Assembly: GCA_031551525.1 (NCBI GenBank)
Contig: JAVBNN010000003.1
Coordinates: forward strand, 1 to 64,000
DNA from: JAVBNN01 sp031551525
Lineage (GTDB): Bacteria > Bacillota > Negativicutes > Acidaminococcales > JAISLQ01
Direction of reading: 5' to 3'
DNA: 64,000 bases
In this document: one piece after another, positions 8,945 through 17,542 of the stretch
How positions within the stretch are numbered: the stretch's first letter is position 1
How the letters are laid out: each line of letters starts with the position of its first letter
The notes under the pieces: model-generated
Told to the model about the DNA's origin: nothing
What the model saw: only the letters and a program-made list of their open reading frames with translations
The model's database searches: none
Position numbers and translations under genes: made by a program

Positions 8945-10159
8945 CTAATTTTCCTTGGCCATAAATGGCGATAGAACACGTGGCAACAGGCCTTTCATGT
9001 AAGCCAGCGCTACATCCGTATTCACTACTGGTACTTTGGCCGCGTTGGCTTCCATAAGGCGCGACAGCATTTCATTGCGGCTTATCATGCAAGCTCCGCA
9101 GTGCAACACGAGTTTATAGGAAGAAAGGTCTTCGGGAAACCCCCGCCGCCCCTGCCAATTAGTAAAGGTCAGTTGCCCCCCCGCATGCTCACTCAGCCAG
9201 GAGGATAACTGGGCAGCCCCCACATCGTCCTCGATAAATCTGTCCCGGCAGGCATTGCAAACAAGTACTTTATCGCCGCCCCGCAACTCGTCAATTACGC
9301 CCGTACCTTCTACCATGGCTTTCAGATCGCCTTTATACCTGGCGAACAATACCGAAAAAGTAGTAAGTGGTACATCTTCCGGCAAAACACCGTTTACTGC
9401 CATGAAAGCCTGAGAATCAGCCACTACCATACACGGTGGTTGTTTTAAGCCAGCCAGCGCTCCGGCAAGCTGTTCTTCTTTTATCAGTATGCCCTGACAA
9501 CCGCTGTCTATTATATCGCGCAAAACTTCTATATGCGCTGGAGCCAGCTGCCCCTTTGCCACTTGTCTGTCCGCCGCCACTGCTAATATTACCGCATCGC
9601 CCGCCTTTAAAAGGTCGCCAATGACCGGCGCGCTGTTCCATGTGCCTGGCGCATTGCGTACCAATACCATTTTCAGATCCCCCAGCCCCTCACCCGTTTT
9701 GGCGCTGACCGGCACGACTGGAATTTCGCCCAGGCGGTGGGAATATAAATCCAAAAGATCTTTGGAATAAAAATTGGCGTCGCTTTTACCGGCTACTACT
9801 ATGACCGGCAGGTGGCGGGACCGTCCTTCGTCGATTACCCGTTGTTCGTAAGAGCCGATCTCCACGCAGTCGCCAACCACTAAAAGTATCATCTGGGCTT
9901 TTTTTATGACTTCCAGTGACCTTTTCACCAGCAGAACTCCCATTTCACCATCATAGTCAAGGCCCACCGTATCTATTAGCGCTACCGGCCCGAGCGGCGG
10001 TATGTCTATATCTATTTCTACCGGCTCGGCAGCCGCCCTGGTACCGCCGGAGTCCGCCACCACATGCCCGGCCAGAACATTGATCAGGCTTGATTTTCCG
10101 GCGTTGCGCCGACCGAAAATAGCTATCTGCAACCTGTTGTTGCGCGGAGTATCATTCAT
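8945..10159 (-). CDS. hydF: [FeFe]-hydrogenase H-cluster maturation GTPase HydF (variant cluster motif)
   Basis: HydF is the scaffold GTPase on which the diiron subcluster is assembled before transfer to HydA. The 404-residue protein has the GTPase domain (P-loop GRRNAGKSSLIN near 16-27, switch DTVGLDYDGEMG near 75, VAGKSDANF near 121) and a C-terminal cluster domain. The usual CxHx(46-53)HCxxC motif appears as C304-R-D306 ... H353-C-G-A-C357: both cysteine elements and the spacing are kept, but the His of CxH is Asp. An extra Cys (C301) makes a CxxC. I chose the ATG at 10159 because AAGGAG lies 8 bases before it; a GTG nine bases earlier would overlap that site. hydE and hydG are not in the window. 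Confidence 0.92.
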   Translation of the reverse strand: MNDTPRNNRLQIAIFGRRNAGKSSLINVLAGHVVADSGGTRAAAEPVEIDIDIPPLGPVALIDTVGLDYDGEMGVLLVKRSLEVIKKAQMILLVVGDCVEIGSYEQRVIDEGRSRHLPVIVVAGKSDANFYSKDLLDLYSHRLGEIPVVPVSAKTGEGLGDLKMVLVRNAPGTWNSAPVIGDLLKAGDAVILAVAADRQVAKGQLAPAHIEVLRDIIDSGCQGILIKEEQLAGALAGLKQPPCMVVADSQAFMAVNGVLPEDVPLTTFSVLFARYKGDLKAMVEGTGVIDELRGGDKVLVCNACRDRFIEDDVGAAQLSSWLSEHAGGQLTFTNWQGRRGFPEDLSSYKLVLHCGACMISRNEMLSRLMEANAAKVPVVNTDVALAYMKGLLPRVLSPFMAKEN

Positions 10160-10213
10160 ACTGTTCACTCCTTAATAGTCATAGTAGGAAAAGATAGGCA
10201 CTTCTATAATATA

Positions 10214-10242
10214 ATTATCATCCTTTATCGCCTCATATACAA
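10214..10242 (-). promoter_or_regulatory. Candidate promoter of hydF
   Basis: TTGTAT (10237-10242), 17-base spacer and GATAAT (10214-10219) on the minus strand, between the terminator of the upstream RNA and hydF. AT-rich surroundings make a chance match possible. Confidence 0.4.
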
Positions 10243-10261
10243 GAGGTTTGCACATATTTAT

Positions 10262-10302
10262 ACAAAATAAACAAGTGGCCCGCATGTTTCCATGCGAGCC
10301 AC
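10262..10302 (-). terminator. Terminator of the structured RNA
   Basis: Twelve-base arms 10291-10302 and 10275-10286 (one G-U pair) around a GAAA tetraloop, followed on the minus strand by TTGTTTATTTT. Confidence 0.88.
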
Positions 10303-10486
10303 TCTTTAAGCACGCTTCTGTCCAACAGAGTCAGAAACAATCTCCGCATTGCCATCCCCTGCAATGCACCACTTCTTGTTTCCACAATCCGCTCTGATCC
10401 TAACCGCTCTGTTTTCCATTCCGCCCGTGCTTTAGCGGGTAACCCTCATGCATCTTCCGCAGTTAACATGAAGATTTTCTTTCTGA
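10262..10486 (-). ncRNA. Stand-alone structured RNA of about 220 nt, family not assigned
   Basis: The 383-base gap between hydF and the M16C gene holds no usable reading frame. It has a promoter (10491-10519), a terminator (10275-10302) and strong base pairing between them. Near its predicted 5' end, 10480-10486 pairs with 10331-10337 (TCAGAAA / TTTCTGA), continued by 10473-10476 with 10339-10342. Inside this closing stem are a perfect 7-base hairpin (10361-10367 with 10346-10352), a C/G-rich hairpin around 10423-10440 and a duplicated CAGAGCGG. The loop segment AAGCACG (10426-10432) is complementary to CGTGCTT (10308-10314) beyond the closing stem, a likely pseudoknot. Size and multi-branched form would suit a raiA-motif or 6S-type RNA, but I could not match either consensus from memory. 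Confidence 0.7.
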
Positions 10487-10490
10487 TTTC

Positions 10491-10519
10491 ATGTTATTAC
10501 ATTTATCTGTTTTTGTCAA
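10491..10519 (-). promoter_or_regulatory. Promoter of the structured RNA
   Basis: TTGACA (10514-10519), 17-base spacer, TAACAT (10491-10496) on the minus strand. The predicted start (about 10484-10487) coincides with the 5' strand of the RNA closing stem, which supports both calls. Confidence 0.7.
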
Positions 10520-10555
10520 GATTTTTTAAGTTTAATTGTGAATTTTTCTGATTTA

Positions 10556-13474
10556 TTATTTGGATTCAGGTAAAGCCGTAATAAGTGTATCAAAGTTGGC
10601 GGCATCGGTTTTTATTTTTCCTTCCCCGCCCATGGCACAGCGATAGCCGCTCGACAGGAGATCTTTTACCGGCCCGGCCAGTTTTTGGATCTCGCCCACT
10701 GTAGCGTTCAGCACTTCTTCACGTTCTTTTTGCAGCATATCATAGGTGATACCGCGCAGGAAGAGTCCCACGGCTTTATCCAGTTGCAGAGAGGGCGTCA
10801 GCGGCCTGTCCAGTTGGCTTACTGTGCCGATAACATATTTGGCCATTTCCCGCTCGTCGGCGGAAAAGTCGCTGAGGTAGGCCGGGATACCGTCGAATAC
10901 CGCTAGTGTGTCGGCCAGATTGGGATCGCGATAAGAGGTGAACACAGTGGCCCCGTTAACGTCAAAACGGGCATTGGCGCCATAGGCGCCACCTTTTACC
11001 CTGATCTTGTTCCATAGATAATCATAACGCATGATATTTTCAGTCACACGCATAGCGCCAGTGTATTCGTGCCCAAACTTCCTGAAATTCCCTCCAGCGG
11101 CTACATGCTGCACCTGGGCGGATGTAATGAGCGCTTCGTTGCGCTCTGTCCGGGCAAATTCGCAGACCAGCTCCGACCGGCCGGTAACCGGCAGCCCGGC
11201 AAAAGCCTTTGTGACTTCCCCGCGCACTACCGCTTCGTCTTCCTGTTCGCAGCAATAGGCGACCATCAAGCCGTCTTTTGCAAATAAAAGGCTGGCGGTT
11301 TCCTGCAATTTACCGGCCAGTACGGTAAGGGGCTCTTGCAAAAGCGCATGTAGGAAACGGTAGTAGCTTAAGAGACCCTGCTCGGCATAGCGCCCGCCCC
11401 GTGAAAAATAAGAAAAAAGACGGTAGATTATAACGTCCTGCCCGCGGGAAAATAGTTCTGAGTCCCAGCTGGCCTTACTTTCTTCCAGCAGCTCTTTCAG
11501 GCGTTTTTGATCTGAGAACAGGCTGGCGGTAGTTATCTCATTCATCAAGGCGCATAGTTGTTTTATGTTGCGCAAGAGCGCCTTGCCGCTTACTGTGAAG
11601 CGGGCGGCGTATTTATCTGCGTCATCCTTGTGCCAGGCAGTACTGAGGTTACAGCCTATGCCACCCGTATAAAAGTTTATCTGCTGGGACAGTTTGGCGT
11701 AGCTGTAGTTTTTCGTATCTATCCGTCCCAGCAGTTCTTTCAGCACATGGGCATAGGGAACCAGTTCTTCCGGCAGGACATTGGCATCAAAACAGAGTTT
11801 GATATAGGCTATCTTGTTGGTGAATTTATCCAGATACAACCAATCTATATCGTCTGCACGGCTGGTTTTGTAATCGATCTTTTCCGCGGTTTTACCGATA
11901 TCACCTCTAGCCAGAAGGGGGATTTTGGCCAGCATTTCCGGGCTATCTACCGCGCCCTGCAATTCGAGGAGTTTTTGGGTGTTTCCCAGGCAAACCGTTA
12001 TTTCTTCTTTGCTCCAACCTTGTTTTATGGCAGCCAGCTTTTCCCGCAGTAGCGCTTCTTTTTCTTCCTGCAAGCCTTCCTTGGGCAAAAGGGCTATGAT
12101 CGCGCGGTGGGTATTATCAAGCAGATAATTTTCGATCAGGCTTTCGTAATAACGGCCGTTCATTTTTTCGCGCAAGTTCTTTAATACGCTGTCGTAGCGA
12201 AGATACTGTAGCGGGTCACCATCATACAGCCAACTGTCCATGCAGGATATGGCGTAGACCAGCCCTTTGGGGTATGCGCCAAAATCCGCTTCCCGCAGTA
12301 AAAATTCCATCAGGTTGAGCGATGCCGCGAGCATTTCTTTGTCTATGCCCGCTATAGTGATGTCCTGCAGGGTCTTATAGATGACGCTGACGAACTGGTC
12401 TTTATTCTCCGGCTGGGCGCCGGAGGCCCGCACGGTGAATATCGGCTGCAAGAGGCTATGGGTAAAGGAGCCGGATATTTCTTTGGCTACCCCTGCGTCG
12501 ATGAGCGCCTTTTTAAGCGGCGCGGCCGGAGTCTCCAAAAGGTAGTGCTGCAAAAGCTGGAAGGCAAAGTATTGTTCCGGCAAAAGGTTCTGTCCAACTA
12601 CGGCGTTCCAGCTGAAAAAAGTTTTGTCAACAGGGTTTTCGCCGCTGGACAGAGGATAGTAGGCGGTCTTGTCCGCCGTACGTGCCGGCATAGTTTCCGC
12701 CGGCATGGCCGAATCTACCTGTATCCGGTCAAAAGCCGACAGGTATTCCCGGTCGATAAAAGCCAAATCGTCCTCTATGTCCATGTCGCCATACAGGAAT
12801 ATGTAGCTGTTGGCGGGATGGTAATACTGGCTGTGAAAAGCCTCGAACGCTTCCTGCGTCAGCGTGGGAATAGCGTCAGGATAGCCGCCTGACTCGAAGC
12901 CGTACGGAGTTCCGGGAAATAGCGACTGCATGGCGGACTGCTCTAACACAGCGTCCGGCGAGGAGTATACGCCCTTCATTTCATTATATACGACGCCTTT
13001 ATATTCAAGCGGCGCGTCTTCACTCAACAGTTCGTAGTGCCAACCCTCCTGGGCCAGAGTGTACTTGTTTTCGTATATATTGGGATAGAGGACGGCGTCG
13101 AGATAAACGTCCATAAGGTTACGAAAGTCTTTGGCATTCCTGCTGGCCACCGGATACATGGTCTTGTCGGGAAAGGTCATGGCGTTTACAAAAGTATTGA
13201 GCGAGCCTTTTACCAGTTCGACAAATGGCTCTTTGAGAGGATATTTTCTCGATCCACACAAGACAGAGTGTTCGAGGATATGCGGCAGTCCTGCGTCATC
13301 ATGCGGCGGTGTGCGGAAACTGATGGAAAATACTTTATTGTCGTCTTCGCTCTTCATGTACAAGAGCCGGGCGCCGCTTTTCACATGTTCCAGCATATAA
13401 ACTTCGGAATGAGCTTCCGGCAGTTCCTGTATATCTTTTACCCGAAAACCTGAATACATTTGATTTTTTTTCAT
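10556..13474 (-). CDS. M16C zinc metallopeptidase, presequence-protease (PreP) type
   Basis: A 972-residue inverzincin-family peptidase that degrades short peptides inside a closed chamber. The inverted zinc motif HILEH is at residues 65-69 (PHILEHSVLCGS), with the downstream Glu about 75-80 residues later in the YEN/EGWHYE region near 135-145. The length and the four-domain arrangement (two M16 halves joined by the M16C-associated helical hairpin near 450-520) match PreP/CYM1 homologues of Firmicutes. No signal peptide is visible, so a cytoplasmic role in peptide clearance is expected. The ATG has GGAGGG upstream; the gene follows comM by 9 bases and ends a yraN-comM-M16C unit. Confidence 0.92.
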   Translation of the reverse strand: MKKNQMYSGFRVKDIQELPEAHSEVYMLEHVKSGARLLYMKSEDDNKVFSISFRTPPHDDAGLPHILEHSVLCGSRKYPLKEPFVELVKGSLNTFVNAMTFPDKTMYPVASRNAKDFRNLMDVYLDAVLYPNIYENKYTLAQEGWHYELLSEDAPLEYKGVVYNEMKGVYSSPDAVLEQSAMQSLFPGTPYGFESGGYPDAIPTLTQEAFEAFHSQYYHPANSYIFLYGDMDIEDDLAFIDREYLSAFDRIQVDSAMPAETMPARTADKTAYYPLSSGENPVDKTFFSWNAVVGQNLLPEQYFAFQLLQHYLLETPAAPLKKALIDAGVAKEISGSFTHSLLQPIFTVRASGAQPENKDQFVSVIYKTLQDITIAGIDKEMLAASLNLMEFLLREADFGAYPKGLVYAISCMDSWLYDGDPLQYLRYDSVLKNLREKMNGRYYESLIENYLLDNTHRAIIALLPKEGLQEEKEALLREKLAAIKQGWSKEEITVCLGNTQKLLELQGAVDSPEMLAKIPLLARGDIGKTAEKIDYKTSRADDIDWLYLDKFTNKIAYIKLCFDANVLPEELVPYAHVLKELLGRIDTKNYSYAKLSQQINFYTGGIGCNLSTAWHKDDADKYAARFTVSGKALLRNIKQLCALMNEITTASLFSDQKRLKELLEESKASWDSELFSRGQDVIIYRLFSYFSRGGRYAEQGLLSYYRFLHALLQEPLTVLAGKLQETASLLFAKDGLMVAYCCEQEDEAVVRGEVTKAFAGLPVTGRSELVCEFARTERNEALITSAQVQHVAAGGNFRKFGHEYTGAMRVTENIMRYDYLWNKIRVKGGAYGANARFDVNGATVFTSYRDPNLADTLAVFDGIPAYLSDFSADEREMAKYVIGTVSQLDRPLTPSLQLDKAVGLFLRGITYDMLQKEREEVLNATVGEIQKLAGPVKDLLSSGYRCAMGGEGKIKTDAANFDTLITALPESK

Positions 13475-13483
13475 TGTTCCCTC

Positions 13484-15010
13484 CTATGCTTTTACACTGG
13501 TGCGCAGTTGTATGGCTTCGGCCAGATGCGGGCTTCTTATCACATCTTCGCCCGCCAGATCGGCGATGGTCTGCGCCACTTTTATTATGCGGTCATGGCT
13601 GCGCGCGCTTAGCCCGAGCGTAGAAAAGGCTTTCTCCAAGAGGTGCTCTGCTGCTGTGTCCAGTTTGCAATGTTTCTTTATTTCTTTGTGCCCCATCTCT
13701 GCATTGCAGCTGAGCCCCCGACTGTTCAGCCTGGCTAGTTGGCGCTCCCGCGCCGTCTGCACGCGCTGGCGGATGGTTTCAGATCTTTCTCCGTTCTTTT
13801 TCTCGTGCATCTCTTTGTATTCCATACGCGGCACGTAGACCTGCAAATCTATCCGATCAAGCAATGGCCCTGATATCTTCTTGCGGTAGCGTTCCACTTC
13901 CCCGGCACGGCAGGTACATTCATGTACATTGTCGCCCTGATAGCCGCACGGGCAGGGATTCATCGCCGCTACCAAAATAAATCTGGCCGGGTAGCATAAA
14001 GATGCCTGCACCCTTGAAAGCGACACCTCCCCGTCCTCCAGCGGCTGGCGCAATACTTCGAGCGCCGCCCGGGAAAACTCCGGGAATTCGTCCAGAAAAA
14101 GCACTCCGTTGTGACTGAGTGTGACTTCACCGGGCTTGGGGATGCGCCCGCCGCCGATCAGGCCGCCATAAGATATGGTGTGGTGAGGACTGCGAAAAGG
14201 CCTTTCCCGTACCGGTCCGGCCTCCCGGTTTAACAGTCCCGCGATACTGTATATCTTCGTCACTTCAAGCATTTCCTGTTCGGTCATACCGGGCAATATG
14301 GTGGCCATTCTTCTAGCCAGCATGGTTTTGCCGGAACCTGGGCTCCCTAGCATCAAAACATTGTGCCCGCCTGCGGCGGCTATTTCGAGTGCCCGTTTGG
14401 CCACGGGCTGGCCTTCTACGTCAGAAAAATCTTCTGCCAACGCATTGCCGCCGGAGTGTCGTCCGCTATACTTTTCTGGCCGGGCCGGGGTGAGCGCGGC
14501 TTCGCCCTTGAGGTGCGCCACCAGTTGTTGCAGATTTGCCACACTATATACTTCTTCCACTCCGCCCAACAGCCCTTCGTTGACGTTACCAGGCGGCAGA
14601 AATATCTTTTTTCTGTTTTGTACGGCGGCATTGATCGCCATGGGCAATACTCCTGTCACCTGGCGTACTGTCCCTTCGAGCGACAGCTCACCGATAAAGA
14701 CCGCGTCGCTACAGTCAAGAGCCTGTATCTGTCCGCTGGCTGCCAGTATGCCTACGGCTATGGGCAGATCCATACCTGATCCGTCTTTTTTGATATCGGC
14801 CGGAGCCAGATTGACCGTAATGCGCGTAGACGGAAAAGAAAAGCCGCTGTTTTTTATGGCCGCCCGTACCCGCTCCCGCGCCTCGCGCACCGCTGTATCG
14901 GGCAATCCCACAATGTCAAACATCGGCAGTCCGTTAGCTATATCCGCTTCCACAGTTACCAATACTCCGTCCAGACCGTATGTGGCTTCGCCAAAAGTGC
15001 ACGCGTACAA
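13484..15010 (-). CDS. comM: ComM/YifB family Mg-chelatase-like AAA+ helicase
   Basis: ComM-type hexameric helicases promote branch migration of integrating DNA during transformation. The 508-residue protein has an N-terminal S5-fold domain (about 1-165; EADIANGLPMFDIVGLPD), then the AAA+ core with Walker A LGSPGSGKTMLARRM near 221 and Walker B LFLDEFPEF near 303. The family motif MNPCPCGYQGDN lies near 355, and the C-terminal Mg-chelatase domain (LGLSARSHDRIIKVAQTIADL) near 470. The start is a TTG preceded by AAAGGAGAAG. It lies between yraN and the M16C gene with gaps of 15 and 9 bases. Confidence 0.93.
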   Translation of the reverse strand: MYACTFGEATYGLDGVLVTVEADIANGLPMFDIVGLPDTAVREARERVRAAIKNSGFSFPSTRITVNLAPADIKKDGSGMDLPIAVGILAASGQIQALDCSDAVFIGELSLEGTVRQVTGVLPMAINAAVQNRKKIFLPPGNVNEGLLGGVEEVYSVANLQQLVAHLKGEAALTPARPEKYSGRHSGGNALAEDFSDVEGQPVAKRALEIAAAGGHNVLMLGSPGSGKTMLARRMATILPGMTEQEMLEVTKIYSIAGLLNREAGPVRERPFRSPHHTISYGGLIGGGRIPKPGEVTLSHNGVLFLDEFPEFSRAALEVLRQPLEDGEVSLSRVQASLCYPARFILVAAMNPCPCGYQGDNVHECTCRAGEVERYRKKISGPLLDRIDLQVYVPRMEYKEMHEKKNGERSETIRQRVQTARERQLARLNSRGLSCNAEMGHKEIKKHCKLDTAAEHLLEKAFSTLGLSARSHDRIIKVAQTIADLAGEDVIRSPHLAEAIQLRTSVKA

Positions 15011-15025
15011 TATAGCTTCTCCTTT

Positions 15026-15394
15026 TCAATTGCAGTCAAAAGCCTCTGCGATATGATTTATTTCTTTAAGTTTGCCGTCTTTTGTCATATATACTTCTAT
15101 AACATCAAAGCGAAAGTTCTTGTAGGCGGTTTTTTCCTGCTGCAAAAAAACCAGCGCCGCAGAGATGATATGGCGGCGTTTGGTCCAGGTGACAGCCTCG
15201 GCGGCTCGGCCAAATTTTTCACTGGTTCTGGTCTTGACCTCGACGAAAACCAGACTGTCTTTTTTTCCGGCGATGATATCAAGCTCGCCCCGCGAAGTAA
15301 AATAATTGCGAAAAAGCACTTTATATCCGGCTTTTTGCATAAAATCTGCCGCCAGTTCTTCGCCCTGTTTGCCGGTAGTTTTCTTGTCCGCCAA
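15026..15394 (-). CDS. yraN: YraN/UPF0102 family endonuclease-like protein
   Basis: A 122-residue small protein with the PD-(D/E)XK-like core of the UPF0102 family: GEELAADFMQKAGYKVLFRN near 12-32, the acidic GELDIIAGKKDSLVFVEVKTR near 36-56 and the C-terminal FRFDVIEV near 98. The family is often beside comM or rnhB. Its biochemical role is unsettled; nuclease activity has been suggested for homologues. The start is TTG with AAAGGTCGG upstream. First gene of the yraN-comM-M16C unit. Confidence 0.88.
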   Translation of the reverse strand: MADKKTTGKQGEELAADFMQKAGYKVLFRNYFTSRGELDIIAGKKDSLVFVEVKTRTSEKFGRAAEAVTWTKRRHIISAALVFLQQEKTAYKNFRFDVIEVYMTKDGKLKEINHIAEAFDCN

Positions 15395-15499
15395 AATATC
15401 CGACCTTTACATGGTTTTTTAGAAAAAATCCTCTATTAATTTTACCATATCCGCTTTAATTTATATATCTTGTTTTTCTATGTACCGCTTTATTTCTTC

Positions 15500-17401
15500 T
15501 TAGAAAAATTTGTACCGGTAGCCAATCATAAAGTTAAAGCCCAGTTGATAGAAAGCCGAAGTAGTAGAAGTATTGCTGGTAATGCCTCGTTTATTGAGAA
15601 GGTTGTCCAGGTCGCAGTATATTTCATGCCGGGCGCCAGGCCGGTAAGTCATGCGCGCGCCGGTCAAAAATAGCGGGGCTGGATGCTCAGTAGCGTTGGC
15701 GTCGGCTATCGTCCTGTCACCCAGGTAGTTCCCGTACAAACTGGCCGACCATTTGCCTTGTTCGTATTCGAGACTAGCATTGAACTGATATCGCCCGTAT
15801 TGCTCTTGCCAGGCTCCCTGACTGTTACTAGTGCGGTAGCGTGGATTTGAATATACTGCCCCCAGTTTTATGCCCAGACTGCCAGACAATTTCGTTCCGT
15901 AGGATAGCTCCAGGCCGGTATTCTTGCGGTCTTCGTTTGTATAATAAAGGTCGCCCGGCCGCCCCGGTATATGGTTGGCCGCTATGTAATCTTTTATATC
16001 CATATTGAAAACAGACACGCGCCAGGAATGAATACCTTTGTCATGTTTCAGACCTAGTTCATAAAGGTTGCCGCTTTCCGGGCGAAGTCCGCTGTTCCCC
16101 TGTGTAGAGCCAACGCCATAAGTCTGCGCCAGTGTGGGCATCACAAAAGTCCGCGCTGCGCTGGCGTAAAAACTGGTGTTTTCCTCCGCTTTATACAGAA
16201 TATGCAGTTGTGGTGAAAAGCCATCATAATCACGCCCACCCGCTGTCCAGTCTTCCCGTGCACCAACAGTCAACGACCACTTCCCGGCAAAAGACGTCTC
16301 CCACTGAGCGAACAGGGCATAATTCATGCGGTCATATGCAGCCAGCGGCATATTTTTCAAGGCCCGACTGGCTGTATATTCCTGTTGCACGTCAAAACCC
16401 ACAGTCAGGTTGCCTTTTTTTACACGCGGACTGTGTTGCAGGCGAAGGCCGCTCAACCTGTCTTTATTGGTGCTTTGCAGACCCGGCAAACTCTCCGTTT
16501 GGTTATATATAAAGCGGTAACTGTTGTAGAGGCTCGCCGTGAGGCCGCCATTTTCATAGTGCGCATTCAGCATATTGTGATAGGCATTGTAGTTGTTGCG
16601 CGCAGTAATAAGGCCGCTTCTTTTATTCTCGGTAGAACGCGCATAGCGGTTGCGAGCGGATATCTGGCTGACCGACAGGTGTTCGTTAAAACGGTAACGC
16701 CAGCTATACATGTCTTTGTCGCTTTTTTCGAGATTGTAATACACGCTGGCCGGGCCAATAAAACTTTCCCCATACCTGTTTACCTGGCCAATGTGGCTGT
16801 TTTGGTAGGAAAAGCCAAGTTTTCCCTCCTGCCAGCCCATGCCCGCAGTGTATTGGCCGTAATTGCCACCACTTAGAAAAACTTCTTTTTCGTGGGCTTT
16901 CTTGCTGCTGATATTGATGACGCCACCGGCCGTGTCCCCGCCATATAAAACGGAACCGGCCCCTTTGACCACTTCTACCCTGCCTATGGTGCCCAGCGGT
17001 ATGTTTTCCAGGCTGACAGAGCCGCCCAGATTGAGTGGCACACCATCAAGTAAAATCAAAGTACCTCTGTCTTGTCCACGCAATACCAGCTTGCTGGCCA
17101 TCACGTCTATCGACTGTCCGGCCGGCCCTTGCGAATGATAAACTATGCCTTCCGAGTATTTTAATGCTTCTACCAGTGTAGTAGCTCCGGTACCTGCCAA
17201 ATCTCCGGCAGTATATGTGTTTGTTTTTGCCGGTACATCAAGTTCTTTTTTGCCGGGGCGGGTAGCGGTCACCACCACCGGCTCCAGTTCGAATTCGTTT
17301 GTCGGGTTTTCCGCCCATACTGCTCCGCTTGGCAGTAAGGCCAAAGATATGCCTAAAATTATACTGTTTCTTTTAAGTCTGCTAAAACTGTTTTTTCCCA
17401 T
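15500..17401 (-). CDS. TonB-dependent outer-membrane receptor (BtuB/siderophore type)
   Basis: A 633-residue outer-membrane beta-barrel receptor. A signal peptide ends near A30 (ISLALLPSGAVWA). It is followed by a TonB box, EPVVVTATR at 40-48, then the plug domain (LRGQDRGTLILLDGVPLN near 105-122, VEVVKGAGSVLYGGDTAGG near 142-160) and a barrel ending in aromatic residues (YRYKFF, terminal Phe), the usual BAM signal. It is the clearest evidence for an outer membrane here. I chose the ATG at 17401 (GGAGGG upstream) because it gives a standard signal peptide; an earlier start adds 40 residues of non-homologous sequence. No cobalamin riboswitch is visible, so the ligand (iron chelate, cobalamin or other) stays open. 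Confidence 0.92.
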   Translation of the reverse strand: MGKNSFSRLKRNSIILGISLALLPSGAVWAENPTNEFELEPVVVTATRPGKKELDVPAKTNTYTAGDLAGTGATTLVEALKYSEGIVYHSQGPAGQSIDVMASKLVLRGQDRGTLILLDGVPLNLGGSVSLENIPLGTIGRVEVVKGAGSVLYGGDTAGGVINISSKKAHEKEVFLSGGNYGQYTAGMGWQEGKLGFSYQNSHIGQVNRYGESFIGPASVYYNLEKSDKDMYSWRYRFNEHLSVSQISARNRYARSTENKRSGLITARNNYNAYHNMLNAHYENGGLTASLYNSYRFIYNQTESLPGLQSTNKDRLSGLRLQHSPRVKKGNLTVGFDVQQEYTASRALKNMPLAAYDRMNYALFAQWETSFAGKWSLTVGAREDWTAGGRDYDGFSPQLHILYKAEENTSFYASAARTFVMPTLAQTYGVGSTQGNSGLRPESGNLYELGLKHDKGIHSWRVSVFNMDIKDYIAANHIPGRPGDLYYTNEDRKNTGLELSYGTKLSGSLGIKLGAVYSNPRYRTSNSQGAWQEQYGRYQFNASLEYEQGKWSASLYGNYLGDRTIADANATEHPAPLFLTGARMTYRPGARHEIYCDLDNLLNKRGITSNTSTTSAFYQLGFNFMIGYRYKFF

Positions 17402-17471
17402 CTTGCCGCGCGCCCTCCACAATGAACATACAATAATTATACTATATAAAATAATATGCGGGCGGTGGTAT

Positions 17472-17503
17472 TTTATATGCCAGCCATCTTTATGGCATAT
17501 AAA
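17472..17503 (-). repeat. Perfect 11-base inverted repeat upstream of the receptor gene
   Basis: Arms 17472-17482 and 17493-17503 (TTTATATGCCA / TGGCATATAAA) with a 10-base loop. It lies just upstream of a perfect TATAAT (17436-17441 on the minus strand) that precedes the receptor gene. No T-run follows. It could be an operator or part of the end of the preceding transcript. Confidence 0.6.
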
Positions 17504-17508
17504 GTGAA

Positions 17509-17533
17509 GAAGCAGCCGCATGGCGGCTGCTTC
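17509..17533 (-). terminator. Hairpin behind the FlhB-like gene, probable terminator
   Basis: Perfect 11-base GC-rich arms 17509-17519 and 17523-17533 with a 3-base loop, 9 bases after the stop of the FlhB-like gene. The following tract on the minus strand is TTCACTTTAT, so termination may be inefficient. Confidence 0.6.
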
Positions 17534-17542
17534 TTGGTTTAC

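Noticed and set aside
10395..10445. T-box-like string GGGTTACCCGC in the unassigned RNA
   Set aside because: It lacks the GGTGG/ACCGCG consensus, lies in the 5' half rather than before the terminator, and no specifier stem is present.
17402..17470. Possible cobalamin riboswitch before the TonB-dependent receptor
   Set aside because: The space is only about 140 bases including a terminator, and none of the conserved B12-box bases are present.
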